Assembly (NCBI GenBank): GCA_017527825.1
Contig: JAFXPO010000051.1
Span: forward strand, 1-43,540
Source: Oscillospiraceae bacterium
Lineage (GTDB): Bacteria > Bacillota > Clostridia > Oscillospirales > Oscillospiraceae
Length of the DNA: 43,540 bases
Direction of reading: 5' to 3'
Shown: positions 25,948 to 34,298 of the stretch, in pieces
How the letters are laid out: the number at the start of each line of letters is the position of its first letter
Numbering within the stretch: the stretch's first letter is position 1
Program-made: the position numbers and the translations under genes
Notes under the pieces: model-generated
The model's database searches: none
Told to the model about the DNA's origin: nothing
Seen by the model: only the letters and a program-made list of their open reading frames with translations

Positions 25948-27207
25948 ATGGCAAACAAATATATTGTCAGAAGACCCATCAAGGACACGCTGAGCCGCGT
26001 CATCGGCTATGAGATTCTCTACCATGGAGAAAACGCGCTCTACGGCGGGGATGAGAAGACGTCAGGAGCCAGGACCAATGAGTTCGCTGTGGCGGATACG
26101 ATCTACAGCTTCCTGACACAGAACTCTGAGCGCGTCCGCGGTTCCCTGAACTTCATGACGTTTACCACGACGCTGCTGATGAAGAAGGTGCCCCACCTGT
26201 TCGACAAGGGGGATTTGGTCATCCAGATCGATGACAGCGTCATTACGCATCCGCTGGCGATGCATTTTGTGCAGATGTACAAAAAGGAAGGCTATCGCAT
26301 CGCGGTCAGTGATTTTCAGTTTGCGCCGCGCTATGTGGCGCTGATCGACCAGATCGACTACATCAAGCTGGACTTTGCCGGCATGAGCGACGCGTCGCTG
26401 GCGAACCTCATTGAGATCGCCAACGGGATGGGCAAACATTGCATCGCCTGCAACGTGGATACGGAGGAGCTGTACCAGAAGGCGCTGTCCCTCGGCGTGA
26501 GCGAGCTGGAGGGCGACGCGGTCGCCGCGAAGCTGGCGTCCAAGGCGCACGACAGCAGCTATCTGCAAAGCAGCTTTTTCCGCCTGCTCATCGCCGTGTC
26601 ACGGGACGAACCGGACATTGACGAGATCGAGCAGATCATCTCTATGGACGCGACGCTGACCTATGCGTTGCTGCGCCTCGCCAACACGGTGCAGTTCGCG
26701 ACCCGTAACCGGACAACGACGGTGCATCAGGCGGTCATGAACATCGGCATCACCCAGCTCCAGCGGTGGATTTATCTGCTGTGCGCGGGCAATGAGCAGG
26801 GCGAGGTGGATGAGTTCTTCGAGGAGTTCCTCAAGCTTTCGTTTATGCGCGCGAATTTCTGTTCAGCGCTGCTGAACCACACGAGCCGTGTGCCGATCTC
26901 CAAGAACGACGCCTACTTGATGGGCATGTTCTCAACGCTCGACTACCTCATTGACGCGCCGATTGAGGTGACGTTGGGACAGATTGCCATTTCCGATGTG
27001 ATCAAAAACGCGTTGTTGCGCCGGGAGGGTCCTGCCGGGGCGCTCTACGCGCTGGTGCAGTGCTATGAGGACGCCGACTGGGAGTCCGTCAACCGCCTGT
27101 GCGACGCTCTGGGCATTGCGCCAAACCTGCTCACCTCGCTCTACTTTGAGTGCATGGAGCAGGCGGAGGAGATTTGGAAGAGCGTGAACCAGCCGGGCGG
27201 AAATTGA
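25948..27207 (+). CDS. EAL/HDOD-domain signalling protein (YuxH type)
   Basis: A 419-residue protein. Residues 1-205 resemble a degenerate EAL domain: GYEILYHG stands at the place of the ExLxR motif, and YIKLDF matches a conserved EAL strand, but the metal-binding acidic set looks incomplete, so phosphodiesterase activity is doubtful. Residues about 210-405 are an HDOD domain (IISMDATLTYALLRLANTVQF ... VHQAVMNIGITQLQRWIYLL). Such proteins are usually scaffolds in c-di-GMP or stress signalling. AGGAGG precedes the ATG, 36 bp after cheV. It is the last gene of the flagellar run; the next promoter overlaps its stop codon. Confidence 0.88.
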   Translation: MANKYIVRRPIKDTLSRVIGYEILYHGENALYGGDEKTSGARTNEFAVADTIYSFLTQNSERVRGSLNFMTFTTTLLMKKVPHLFDKGDLVIQIDDSVITHPLAMHFVQMYKKEGYRIAVSDFQFAPRYVALIDQIDYIKLDFAGMSDASLANLIEIANGMGKHCIACNVDTEELYQKALSLGVSELEGDAVAAKLASKAHDSSYLQSSFFRLLIAVSRDEPDIDEIEQIISMDATLTYALLRLANTVQFATRNRTTTVHQAVMNIGITQLQRWIYLLCAGNEQGEVDEFFEEFLKLSFMRANFCSALLNHTSRVPISKNDAYLMGMFSTLDYLIDAPIEVTLGQIAISDVIKNALLRREGPAGALYALVQCYEDADWESVNRLCDALGIAPNLLTSLYFECMEQAEEIWKSVNQPGGN

Positions 27208-27210
27208 CCC

Positions 27211-27239
27211 TTGCAACAAGGGCGCTTCTGTGATATACT
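27211..27239 (+). promoter_or_regulatory. Promoter of the yjfB-type gene
   Basis: TTGCAA at 27211-27216 and TATACT at 27234-27239 are separated by 17 bp, just after the stop codon of the EAL/HDOD gene. A second TTGACC at 27204 is too far (24 bp) from the -10 to pair with it. Confidence 0.6.
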
Positions 27240-27270
27240 CTTTCCAATCCAGTAAAGGAGGTGCGGATAG

Positions 27271-27492
27271 ATGGATTTGATGAGCGCGGCAATGGGCAGT
27301 CTCAGCCTTGCCTCTGCCAATGAAATGACGCAGTACAGCATGGCGCTGGCAAAGAAATCTATGGACGCTGAGACGCAAAGCGCAGCGCAGCTTCTGGAAA
27401 TGCTGCCGCAGCAGCCGTTTCAGGTGCGCGGTCCGCAGCCGGGCGATACCCCTGCTGTTTTGAAGGGTAGCTTTTTCGACACTTATGCGTAA
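27271..27492 (+). CDS. Putative motility protein, YjfB family
   Basis: A 73-residue protein: MDLMSAAMGSLSLASANEMTQ, then YSMALAKKSMDAETQSAAQLLEM and a short Pro/Gln-rich end. This matches the small YjfB-like family that often accompanies motility genes in Firmicutes; its molecular role is not known. AAAGGAGGTG lies nine bases before the ATG. It has its own promoter and a terminator immediately after, so it can be expressed apart from the operon. Confidence 0.8.
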   Translation: MDLMSAAMGSLSLASANEMTQYSMALAKKSMDAETQSAAQLLEMLPQQPFQVRGPQPGDTPAVLKGSFFDTYA

Positions 27493-27495
27493 ATT

Positions 27496-27540
27496 ACAGG
27501 GATACCACGTCCTTTGACGGGGTATCCCTGTTATTTTTTG
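27496..27540 (+). terminator. Rho-independent terminator ending the motility block
   Basis: A perfect 11-bp stem (ACAGGGATACC at 27496-27506, GGTATCCCTGT at 27521-27531) with a 14-nt loop, followed by TATTTTTTG. Confidence 0.92.
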
Positions 27541-27568
27541 CCAGAATACGAAACAGGAGGAATTTGAC

Positions 27569-28126
27569 ATGGCACACCAGACTGAAACGCTTGCAAAGCT
27601 GAAGAAGGGCAACGAGCTGTTCCTTTCCGCTAAGAGCAACCCCGGCGACGTTTCCATCGAGGTACGCAAGGAAACCACCGTCAATGGTCAGCATCCTGCG
27701 ACCATCGTCGTCTGCTGCTCGGACTCTCGCGTGGTTCCCGAAGCGATTTTCTCCGCCGGCATCGGTGAAATCTTCGTCATTCGCGTCGCGGGCAACGTCA
27801 TGCTCGACACCCAGATGGCGAGCGTCCAGTATGCGGCGGGTCACCTGCACAGCAAGACCATCATTGTCCTCGGCCATACCCATTGCGGCGCGGTCGGCGC
27901 GACCCTTGCGGGCGGCGCACATGGCTTTGTCAAGATTCTCACCGACGAGATCAAGGCTGCCATCGGCGACGAGAAGGACGAGTATCAGGCGGTCGTCAAG
28001 AACACGCTGGCTGGCGTCAACGCCATCAAGACCAAGCTTGCCGACGACCATGAGGCGCTCACGCCGGAAACCGACGTGCTTGGCGCGGTGTATGACATCG
28101 AAACCGGAAAGGTCGAGTGGCTGTAA
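27569..28126 (+). CDS. Beta-class carbonic anhydrase
   Basis: A 185-residue zinc enzyme interconverting CO2 and bicarbonate. The zinc ligands are expected at Cys50, His103 and Cys106 (CCSDSR and GHTHCGAVGA), with the Asp52-Arg54 catalytic dyad of the CxDSR motif also present. No signal peptide is seen, so it should be cytoplasmic. The length is normal for the small type found in anaerobes. ACAGGAGGA precedes the ATG. It is a single-gene unit flanked by terminators on both sides; no promoter was confidently seen in the 28-bp gap, so some readthrough from the left is possible. Confidence 0.93.
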   Translation: MAHQTETLAKLKKGNELFLSAKSNPGDVSIEVRKETTVNGQHPATIVVCCSDSRVVPEAIFSAGIGEIFVIRVAGNVMLDTQMASVQYAAGHLHSKTIIVLGHTHCGAVGATLAGGAHGFVKILTDEIKAAIGDEKDEYQAVVKNTLAGVNAIKTKLADDHEALTPETDVLGAVYDIETGKVEWL

Positions 28127-28138
28127 GAGGCACTCTCA

Positions 28139-28179
28139 AGCAAAACGGCTTCCTCTAAGAGGAAGCCGTTTTGCTTTTT
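28139..28179 (+). terminator. Strong terminator after carbonic anhydrase
   Basis: A perfect 17-bp inverted repeat (28139-28155 with 28159-28175) has a 3-nt loop and ends in T5. Confidence 0.95.
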
Positions 28180-28232
28180 GCCCAAAAGCACTGGCTTGGA
28201 TTCGTTAAAAAGGGCGAATTTCCACAAAACGT

Positions 28233-28262
28233 TTGACAAGTACCATTCACATTTGGTACAAT
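28233..28262 (+). promoter_or_regulatory. Promoter of the LacI-family regulator gene
   Basis: TTGACA at 28233-28238, an 18-bp spacer, then TACAAT at 28257-28262. It is followed 12 bp later by the palindromic operator. Confidence 0.8.
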
Positions 28263-28274
28263 ACGCGTATACAC

Positions 28275-28300
28275 TGGAAACGTTACCGGTAACCTTTCCA
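28275..28300. promoter_or_regulatory. Probable operator of the LacI-family regulator
   Basis: A 26-bp near-perfect palindrome centred on GTTACCGGTAAC (28282-28293) with GGAAA/TTTCC flanks; only one base pair is mismatched. The CG-centred dyad just downstream of the -10 is typical of LacI-family sites and suggests autorepression. Confidence 0.75.
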
Positions 28301-28346
28301 AACCGAGCGACAGGCATTCACCTGCTGTAAGACGGAGGTGGGGTGC

Positions 28347-29372
28347 TTGCTGACCATCAAAGATATCGCCAAGCTGGCGAACGTAAGCGTGAGCACGGTC
28401 TCCCGCGTACTGAACGATCGACCTGACGTTAGCGAGGAGAGCCGTCGCCGTGTGCGCGCGGTAATTGAGGAACACCACTTTATTCCGAGCAACACGGCGC
28501 GCGACTTGGTGCGCGTGAATCCCGATACCATCGGGCTGATTGTGCGCGGTATGCAGAATCCCTTTTATACCGACATTATCCTCGCCATTGAAAGCGCGCT
28601 GGAGCACGCGGGCTACACCATGGTCATGCGGCAGATCGGCTTTTCAGACAACGAGATCGAAGCGGGTGCTGTGATGCAGCGGGAAAAGAAGCTGCGCGGC
28701 ATCATTTTCCTGGGCGGGCGCTCCGACTATACACCGCAGGAGATGGCGCGGGTCGGCGTACCCTATGTCCTCTGCTCGTACACCAATGCCTGCGGTACGC
28801 TGGACAGCGGCGCGTATTCCTCGGTGTCGATCTGCGATGAAGACGCAGCCCGCGCCGCGGTGGAAAAGCTGATCGAAAGCGGACATCGCCGCATTGCGGC
28901 GTTGGTGGCGGACACCGATGACAGTACCATCAGCCAACTGCGCTATCAGGGCTATTGCCGCGCGCTGCGTGAGCACGATATCCCTTTGCGGGAGGAGCTG
29001 GTGTTTACCACCGGGGACAGCTTCGCCATCGAGGATGCCTACCGCGCCATGGACACGGGCTTGTCGCGGACGAGGGATTTCTCCGCGCTGTTTGCCATTT
29101 CGGACGACATGGCGATCGGCGCCATGCGTGCCTTGCGGGAGCATGGCAGAGTGATCCCGGACGACTGCTCAGTGATCGCCATTGACGGCATTGCCGTTTC
29201 CGAATATATTCACCCGATGCTATCCACGTTCTGCCAGCCAAAAACAGAGCTTGGCGCCAAAAGCGTGGAATTGCTGCTGGACATGATCGAGGGCCGCGGT
29301 GGACACCGGCAGCTGACGCTGCCCACCACGTTCCGCGCCGGCGCGTCAATCCGCAGCATTCAGCCGTTATAA
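28347..29372 (+). CDS. LacI-family transcriptional regulator
   Basis: A 341-residue repressor. The helix-turn-helix TIKDIAKLANVSVSTVSRVL is at the N terminus, followed by the hinge (ARDLVRVNPDTIGLIV) and a periplasmic-binding-protein-like effector domain ending SIRSIQPL. TTG 28347 is chosen because GGAGGTGG ends five bases before it; GTG 28338 lies inside that Shine-Dalgarno. It directly precedes a sugar ABC operon and 4-alpha-glucanotransferase, so a maltodextrin-like effector is plausible but not shown. Confidence 0.9.
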   Translation: MLTIKDIAKLANVSVSTVSRVLNDRPDVSEESRRRVRAVIEEHHFIPSNTARDLVRVNPDTIGLIVRGMQNPFYTDIILAIESALEHAGYTMVMRQIGFSDNEIEAGAVMQREKKLRGIIFLGGRSDYTPQEMARVGVPYVLCSYTNACGTLDSGAYSSVSICDEDAARAAVEKLIESGHRRIAALVADTDDSTISQLRYQGYCRALREHDIPLREELVFTTGDSFAIEDAYRAMDTGLSRTRDFSALFAISDDMAIGAMRALREHGRVIPDDCSVIAIDGIAVSEYIHPMLSTFCQPKTELGAKSVELLLDMIEGRGGHRQLTLPTTFRAGASIRSIQPL

Positions 29373-29396
29373 GTGACGAAATGTCATTTATATAAT
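29367..29396 (+). promoter_or_regulatory. Possible regulated promoter of the sugar ABC operon
   Basis: A TATAAT at 29391-29396 lies 23 bp before the next start codon. No good -35 is present (TTATAA at 29367 is weak), and a dyad TGAC-N5-GTCA at 29374-29386 fills the spacer. A weak, activator- or repressor-controlled promoter is possible; readthrough from the regulator gene is the alternative. Confidence 0.4.
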
Positions 29397-29418
29397 TTAT
29401 GAAGAAGGAGTAATTGTC

Positions 29419-30774
29419 ATGAAGAAGTTCCTTGCAATCATCCTGGCTATGACCATGGTCATGGCGCTTGTCGCCTGCGGCGGCAGCAACAACAGCAGCA
29501 GCGACAGCGCTTCCGCGCCCGCTGAAAGCACCAGCGACGCCAGCGCCGCTCCCGCGGCTGAGCCCACTGCCTCCGGCAGCGTTTATTGGCTCAACTTCAA
29601 GCCCGAACTGGACGAGACCGCTCAGGCGCTCGCCAAGACCTACACCGAGAAGACCGGCGTGCCCGTCAAGGTCGTCACCGCGGCTTCCGGCACCTATGGT
29701 CAGACCCTGACCGCTGAGATGGACAAGTCCGCTCCCCCGACCATGTTCGTCATCACCAACCCCAGCATGGATGACGAGTGGGGCGATTACGCGCTCGACC
29801 TGACCGGCACCGCCATCGCCAACGAGCTGAGCACCGACGCCTACAACCTCTACAATGTCAATGACCCCAGCAAGCTGGACGCCATCGGCTATTGCTATGA
29901 GTGCTACGGCATCATCGTCAACCCCGATCTGATCGAGAAGGCGGGTCACTCCATGGACGAGATCAAGAACTTTGACGGTCTCAAGGCTGTCGCTGAGGAC
30001 ATCCACAGCCGCGCCGCTGAACTCGGCTTCGACGCGTTCAGCGCTTCCGACTTGGACGGCAGCTCCAGCTGGCGCTTCACCGGTCACATGATCAACCTCG
30101 ACTATGTGTACGAAGAGCGCGCCGCCGGTACTGTGTGGACGGAGCAGCCCGCCAGCATCACCGGCGAGTTCGTCCCCAACTACAAGAACCTGTTCGATCT
30201 GTGCATCAACAACAGCACCGTTGAGCCCAGCACCCTCGCCACCGGCGGTCATGACGCTGAGGCGGAGTTCAAGTCCGGCAAGGCTGCGTTCTTTGTCAAC
30301 GGCTCCTGGGAGTATGCCGCGGTTTCCGAGACTGTCCCCAACGCCACGATGATCCCGTATTACTGCGGTGTTGCCGGCGAGGAGAAAGCCGGTCTGAACT
30401 GCGGTACCGAGAACAACTGGGCGGTCAACGCCATGGCTTCCGCTGAGGATCAGCAGGCGACCATCGACTTCATGGTCTGGCTGGTCACCGATCCCGACGC
30501 TTCCGCGCAGATGGTCGCGCAGCTTGGCATCATGCCCTACAAGCAGGCTGTGGAGTCCACCAACGGCTTCCTGAACGACGCCGCTGAGTACACCGCGAAC
30601 GGCTGCTACGTCATGGACTGGGCGACCAACTATCAGCCTGACGTTGACAACTATCGTGCCGGTATCGTGTCCGCTCTGAACGCTTACTGCGCTGACCAGA
30701 GCGACGCGAACTGGGAGACCGTCCGCACCGCTATCGTGGACGGCTGGGCTGCTGCGTATGCCAACACCCACTGA
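29419..30774 (+). CDS. Sugar ABC transporter substrate-binding lipoprotein
   Basis: A 451-residue extracellular solute-binding protein (family 1). A lipoprotein signal peptide ends at lipobox LVAC with Cys20, followed by a Ser/Asn/Ala/Pro-rich linker to about residue 52. The mature domain has TYTEKTGVPVKVVTAASGTYGQTL and the C-terminal INWxxx-like helices of maltose/oligosaccharide binding proteins. GAAGGAG lies before the ATG. Its neighbours (two MalFG-type permeases, MalQ, MalK) suggest maltodextrin as ligand, by context only. Confidence 0.92.
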   Translation: MKKFLAIILAMTMVMALVACGGSNNSSSDSASAPAESTSDASAAPAAEPTASGSVYWLNFKPELDETAQALAKTYTEKTGVPVKVVTAASGTYGQTLTAEMDKSAPPTMFVITNPSMDDEWGDYALDLTGTAIANELSTDAYNLYNVNDPSKLDAIGYCYECYGIIVNPDLIEKAGHSMDEIKNFDGLKAVAEDIHSRAAELGFDAFSASDLDGSSSWRFTGHMINLDYVYEERAAGTVWTEQPASITGEFVPNYKNLFDLCINNSTVEPSTLATGGHDAEAEFKSGKAAFFVNGSWEYAAVSETVPNATMIPYYCGVAGEEKAGLNCGTENNWAVNAMASAEDQQATIDFMVWLVTDPDASAQMVAQLGIMPYKQAVESTNGFLNDAAEYTANGCYVMDWATNYQPDVDNYRAGIVSALNAYCADQSDANWETVRTAIVDGWAAAYANTH

Positions 30775-30803
30775 TTCGACGATCCTGTAATCGAATAGAA
30801 ATG

Positions 30804-30835
30804 CGGGGCGGGCGGTGACGCCCGCCCCGTTCTCT
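30804..30835 (+). terminator. GC-rich hairpin after the binding-protein gene (attenuator or terminator)
   Basis: A perfect 11-bp stem (CGGGGCGGGCG at 30804-30814 with 30819-30829) and GTGA loop, followed by a poor T tract (TTCTCT). It likely reduces readthrough so that the binding protein is made in excess of the permeases. Confidence 0.7.
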
Positions 30836-30846
30836 ATCGCCCCCTT

Positions 30847-30904
30847 CAGCCGCATGAGGCTGGCGGGAAGCGAAATGAATGGCTTTCGCCAGGCCGCGGA
30901 AGCC
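30847..30904 (+). other. Two further small hairpins ahead of the first permease gene
   Basis: CAGCC/GGCTG (30847-30851 with 30858-30862) and an imperfect GGCTTTCG / CGCGGAAGCC stem (30881-30888 with 30895-30904). With the upstream GC hairpin they fill the 150-bp gap, which otherwise holds no gene. Confidence 0.45.
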
Positions 30905-30927
30905 TTATTGAAAGGGAGATGATCGCA

Positions 30928-31830
30928 TTGAGTAAGAAACCCAAATCCGGCAATTCCATCATCCGGCAAACGCGCTTGTGGTCTCCGCTCTTTATGGGAC
31001 CGGTGGTCGCCGCGTTTATCATCGGCTTTGTGTGGCCGTTCATTCAGGGCATCTACCTGTCGTTCTGCAAATTCCGCCTGATTCGCGACGCGAAGTTCAT
31101 CGGCTTTGGCAACTACGTCAAGGCGCTTCAGGACGCAAGCTTCCGTCACGCGTTCTGGTACACGGCGATGTTCGCCATCGTTTCGCTGGTGCTGATCAAC
31201 GTGCTTGCCTTTGCGGTCGCTTACGCGCTGACGCAGGGCATCAAGGGCAGCAACCTCTACCGCACGGTGTTTTTCATGCCGAACCTCATTGGCGGCATCG
31301 TGCTGGGCTACATCTGGTCCATGATCTTTGACGGTATCCTGTCCCGCTACGGCACCTCCGTACTGATGGACTCCAAGTACGGCTTCTGGGGCTTGATCAT
31401 TCTCGTGAGCTGGCAGCAGATCGGATACATGATGATTATTTATATCGCCGGCCTGCAGGCGGTACCCGAAGACATGCTGGAGGCTGCGAAGATTGACGGC
31501 GCCAATAAGTGGCAGACACTGTTCAAGGTGACGATCCCCAACGTTATGCCTTCCATCACCATCTGCACCTTCCTGGGACTGACCAACGGCTTTAAGCTGT
31601 TCGATCAGAATCTGGCGCTGACCGCCGGTCAGCCGTTCATCATTCAGCCGGACGGCACCTCCATCAAGACGACGGAGATGCTGGCGCTGAACATCTACAG
31701 CACATTTTATGGCTCCGGCTCGGCGTCGCCGGGTGTCGCGCAAGCGAAGGCGGTTCTGTTCTTTATCCTGGTGGCGGGACTTGGTCTTGCCCAGCTGAGC
31801 TTTACGCGTAAGAGGGAGGTGCAGCAGTAA
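30928..31830 (+). CDS. Sugar ABC transporter permease, MalF type
   Basis: A 300-residue inner-membrane permease with six predicted helices. The cytoplasmic EAA loop is visible as YIAGLQAVPEDMLEAAKIDGANKWQTLFKVTIPNVMP, with the diagnostic EAAxxDGA...G-type pattern that docks on the ATPase. TTG 30928 is preferred over ATG 30919, because AAAGGGAG ends immediately before the ATG but about nine bases before the TTG. It is coupled to the second permease by a TAATG overlap. Confidence 0.92.
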   Translation: MSKKPKSGNSIIRQTRLWSPLFMGPVVAAFIIGFVWPFIQGIYLSFCKFRLIRDAKFIGFGNYVKALQDASFRHAFWYTAMFAIVSLVLINVLAFAVAYALTQGIKGSNLYRTVFFMPNLIGGIVLGYIWSMIFDGILSRYGTSVLMDSKYGFWGLIILVSWQQIGYMMIIYIAGLQAVPEDMLEAAKIDGANKWQTLFKVTIPNVMPSITICTFLGLTNGFKLFDQNLALTAGQPFIIQPDGTSIKTTEMLALNIYSTFYGSGSASPGVAQAKAVLFFILVAGLGLAQLSFTRKREVQQ

Positions 31831-32687
31831 TGAAACAGCAGACGCTGGCGTCTGAGCGCCGCAGCAAAACGACGCTTTCCATCGTTCTGGCGGTGATCTG
31901 CGTGATCTATGTGCTGCCGGTTCTCGCAGTGGTCATCAACTCGTTCAAAATCAACACATTTGTCAAGACCAACACCTTTGATCTCCCCACCGGTGAAATG
32001 TGGGCGGGCTGGAGCAACTTCATCAAGGGCATGACCTTCGGAAACTATCCGTTCTTCAAGTCCGCGCTCTACAGCGTGCTCATCACGCTGCTCTCCACGT
32101 TCCTGATCCTGCTGTTCACGTCCATGGCGGCGTGGTACATTGCGCGCGTCAATTCCCGCATCTGCCGCGCGGTGTACTATCTCTGCGTGTTCTCCATGGT
32201 GGTGCCGTTCCAGATGGTCATGTTCACGCTGTCGAAGACGGCGGATAAGCTCCACCTCAATACCCCGTGGACGATTCCCATTGTCTACCTTGGCTTCGGC
32301 GCAGGACTGGCGATCTTCATGTTCGTCGGCTTTGTCAAGAGCATCCCCATCGAAATTGAGGAAGCCGCCGCCATCGACGGCTGCGGTCCGCTGCGCACCT
32401 TCTTCTCCGTTGTCCTGCCGATGCTCAAGCCGACGCTGATCTCGGTCGGCATTCTGGAGATCATGTGGGTGTGGAACGACTACCTGCTTCCCGTCCTTGT
32501 GCTGGACATCAATGAGTACCGCACCATCCCCATCCACATTCAGTACCTAAAGGGCAGCTACGGCACCGTAGATCTGGGCGCGACGATGGCGCTGATCCTC
32601 ATGAGCATCATTCCGGTCATCATCTTCTATCTGCTCTGCCAGAAGCACATCATAAAAGGTGTTGCCGCCGGCGCGGTAAAGGGTTAG
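31830..32687 (+). CDS. Sugar ABC transporter permease, MalG type
   Basis: A 285-residue permease with six helices. The EAA loop reads SIPIEIEEAAAIDGCGPLRTF, typical of MalG-like carbohydrate permeases. The ATG shares its first base with the stop of the upstream permease. GAGGGAGGTG lies about ten bases upstream. Together with its neighbour it should form the membrane channel energised by the minus-strand MalK-like ATPase. Confidence 0.93.
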   Translation: MKQQTLASERRSKTTLSIVLAVICVIYVLPVLAVVINSFKINTFVKTNTFDLPTGEMWAGWSNFIKGMTFGNYPFFKSALYSVLITLLSTFLILLFTSMAAWYIARVNSRICRAVYYLCVFSMVVPFQMVMFTLSKTADKLHLNTPWTIPIVYLGFGAGLAIFMFVGFVKSIPIEIEEAAAIDGCGPLRTFFSVVLPMLKPTLISVGILEIMWVWNDYLLPVLVLDINEYRTIPIHIQYLKGSYGTVDLGATMALILMSIIPVIIFYLLCQKHIIKGVAAGAVKG

Positions 32688-32716
32688 AATAGAAACATCA
32701 TAACAGAAAGGAACGA

Positions 32717-34198
32717 ATGATCATGGAACGTTCCAGCGGCATTTTAATGCCCATCTCCTCGCTGCCCTCGCCTTACGGCATTGGCACCTTCGGCAAGGCG
32801 GCCTATGAGTTCGCGGACTTCCTCAAGGCGGCGGGTCAGAAGTACTGGCAGCTGCTGCCCCTCGGCCCCACCAGCTACGGCGACTCGCCGTACCAGAGCT
32901 TTTCCAGCTTCGCGGGCAATCCGTATTTCATCGACCTTGACCTGCTCATCAAGGATAAACTCCTGACCAAGGCTGAGGTGACGGCGTGCGATTGGGGGAC
33001 CAATCCCCGCTATGTGGACTACGGCAAGGTCTACGCCAGCCGCTACAAGCTGCTGCGCAAGGCAAAAGAGCGCGGTTGGCAGCGTGACGCCGAAAAGGTC
33101 AAGGCGTTCGAGAAGCAGAACGAGGGCTGGCTGAGCGACTATGCGCTGTTCATGGCGCTGAAGTATCACTTCGAGATGGCGGCGTGGATCGAGTGGCCGG
33201 AGGATATCCGTCTCCACAAGCGCGAAGCGATTGACAAGTGGCGCGGAGAGCTGCGCGAGGATGTGGAGCTGTTTGTCTACATCCAGTACCTGTTCTTTGA
33301 GCAGTGGACGGCACTCAAAAAGTATATCAACGATCTTGGCATCCGCATCATCGGCGATCTGCCGATTTACGTTGCCATGGATTCCGCCGACGTCTGGTCT
33401 GAGCCGGAAATGTTCAAGCTGGACAGCCACGGCAAGCCCACGGAAGTCTCCGGCGTCCCGCCGGATTACTTCAGCGTGGACGGTCAGCTTTGGGGTAACC
33501 CGCTCTATAACTACGACGCCATGGAGAAGAACGGCTTCGGCTGGTGGATTCGCCGCATTGGCGGAGCGGAAAAGCTCTACGACGTGATCCGCATCGACCA
33601 CTTCCGCGGCTTTGAGAGCTACTGGGCGGTGCCCTACGGTGAAAAGACCGCCCGCAACGGCAGATGGGTCAAGGGTCCCGGCATGAAGCTCGTCGGCGCG
33701 CTGACCGGCTGGTTCCACTATCTTGAGTTTATTGCAGAGGACCTGGGCTTTGCCACGCCGGAGGTGGCGCAGCTGCTTGCGGATTCGAAGCTGCCCGGCA
33801 TGAAGGTGCTGGAGTTTGCGTTCAATCCCCACGAGCCAAGCGATTACCTGCCGCACTTTTATCAGGAGAACTGCATCTGCTACACCGGTACGCACGACAA
33901 CGCGCCGCTGGCGGAGTGGTTCGAGACCGGCGACAAGAAGGAGATCGCCCACGCGAAGAAGTACCTCGGTCTCAACGAGGAGGAGGGCTACAACTTCGGC
34001 GTGATCCGCGGCGGCATGAGTTCTGTGGCGAAGCTGTTCGTCGCCCAGATGCAGGATTATCTGGAACTGGGCAAGTACAACCGCATGAACACCCCCGGCG
34101 TTGCCAGCGGCAACTGGGAGTGGCGCATGCTTCCCGGCGAGGACAGCAAGAAGCTGGCTGAGCGCATTGCGGAGATGGTCAAAATGTACAGCAGATAA
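32717..34198 (+). CDS. malQ: 4-alpha-glucanotransferase (amylomaltase, GH77)
   Basis: A 493-residue cytoplasmic enzyme that transfers alpha-1,4-glucan segments and releases glucose from maltodextrins. The opening RSSGILMPISSLPSPYGIGT and the DSPYQSFSSFAGNPYFIDLD block are characteristic. Catalytic residues are visible: nucleophile Asp294 (RIDHFRG), acid/base Glu341 (AEDLGF) and Asp394 (THDN). The length matches the short bacterial type. ATG 32717 follows AAAGGA; an in-frame ATG two codons later is possible. It is the last gene of the ABC operon, 29 bp after the permease. Confidence 0.96.
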   Translation: MIMERSSGILMPISSLPSPYGIGTFGKAAYEFADFLKAAGQKYWQLLPLGPTSYGDSPYQSFSSFAGNPYFIDLDLLIKDKLLTKAEVTACDWGTNPRYVDYGKVYASRYKLLRKAKERGWQRDAEKVKAFEKQNEGWLSDYALFMALKYHFEMAAWIEWPEDIRLHKREAIDKWRGELREDVELFVYIQYLFFEQWTALKKYINDLGIRIIGDLPIYVAMDSADVWSEPEMFKLDSHGKPTEVSGVPPDYFSVDGQLWGNPLYNYDAMEKNGFGWWIRRIGGAEKLYDVIRIDHFRGFESYWAVPYGEKTARNGRWVKGPGMKLVGALTGWFHYLEFIAEDLGFATPEVAQLLADSKLPGMKVLEFAFNPHEPSDYLPHFYQENCICYTGTHDNAPLAEWFETGDKKEIAHAKKYLGLNEEEGYNFGVIRGGMSSVAKLFVAQMQDYLELGKYNRMNTPGVASGNWEWRMLPGEDSKKLAERIAEMVKMYSR

Positions 34199-34202
34199 TC
34201 AA

Positions 34203-34236
34203 GAAGGCGTCGCCGAATGGCGACGCCTTCTTGCGT
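34203..34236 (+). terminator. Terminator after malQ
   Basis: A perfect 12-bp stem (34203-34214 with 34219-34230) with a GAAT loop, followed by a short TTGCGTT; the T tract is weak but the stem is strong. Confidence 0.75.
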
Positions 34237-34255
34237 TGAACCGGAGAGAAGACTG

Positions 34256-34287
34256 AAAAAAGAGGGGCGATGCCCCTCTTTTTTTGG
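34256..34287. terminator. Bidirectional terminator between convergent malQ and malK-like genes
   Basis: The stem AGAGGGGC/GCCCCTCT (34261-34268 with 34272-34279) is flanked by an A run on the left and seven T on the right, so it can end transcription from both strands. Confidence 0.9.
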
Positions 34288-34298
34288 GATACGCTGAA

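Noticed and set aside
29005..31743. A 912-codon minus-strand open frame opposite the ABC transporter genes.
   Set aside because: It is a shadow of three well-supported genes; the long frame results from GC-rich codon bias.
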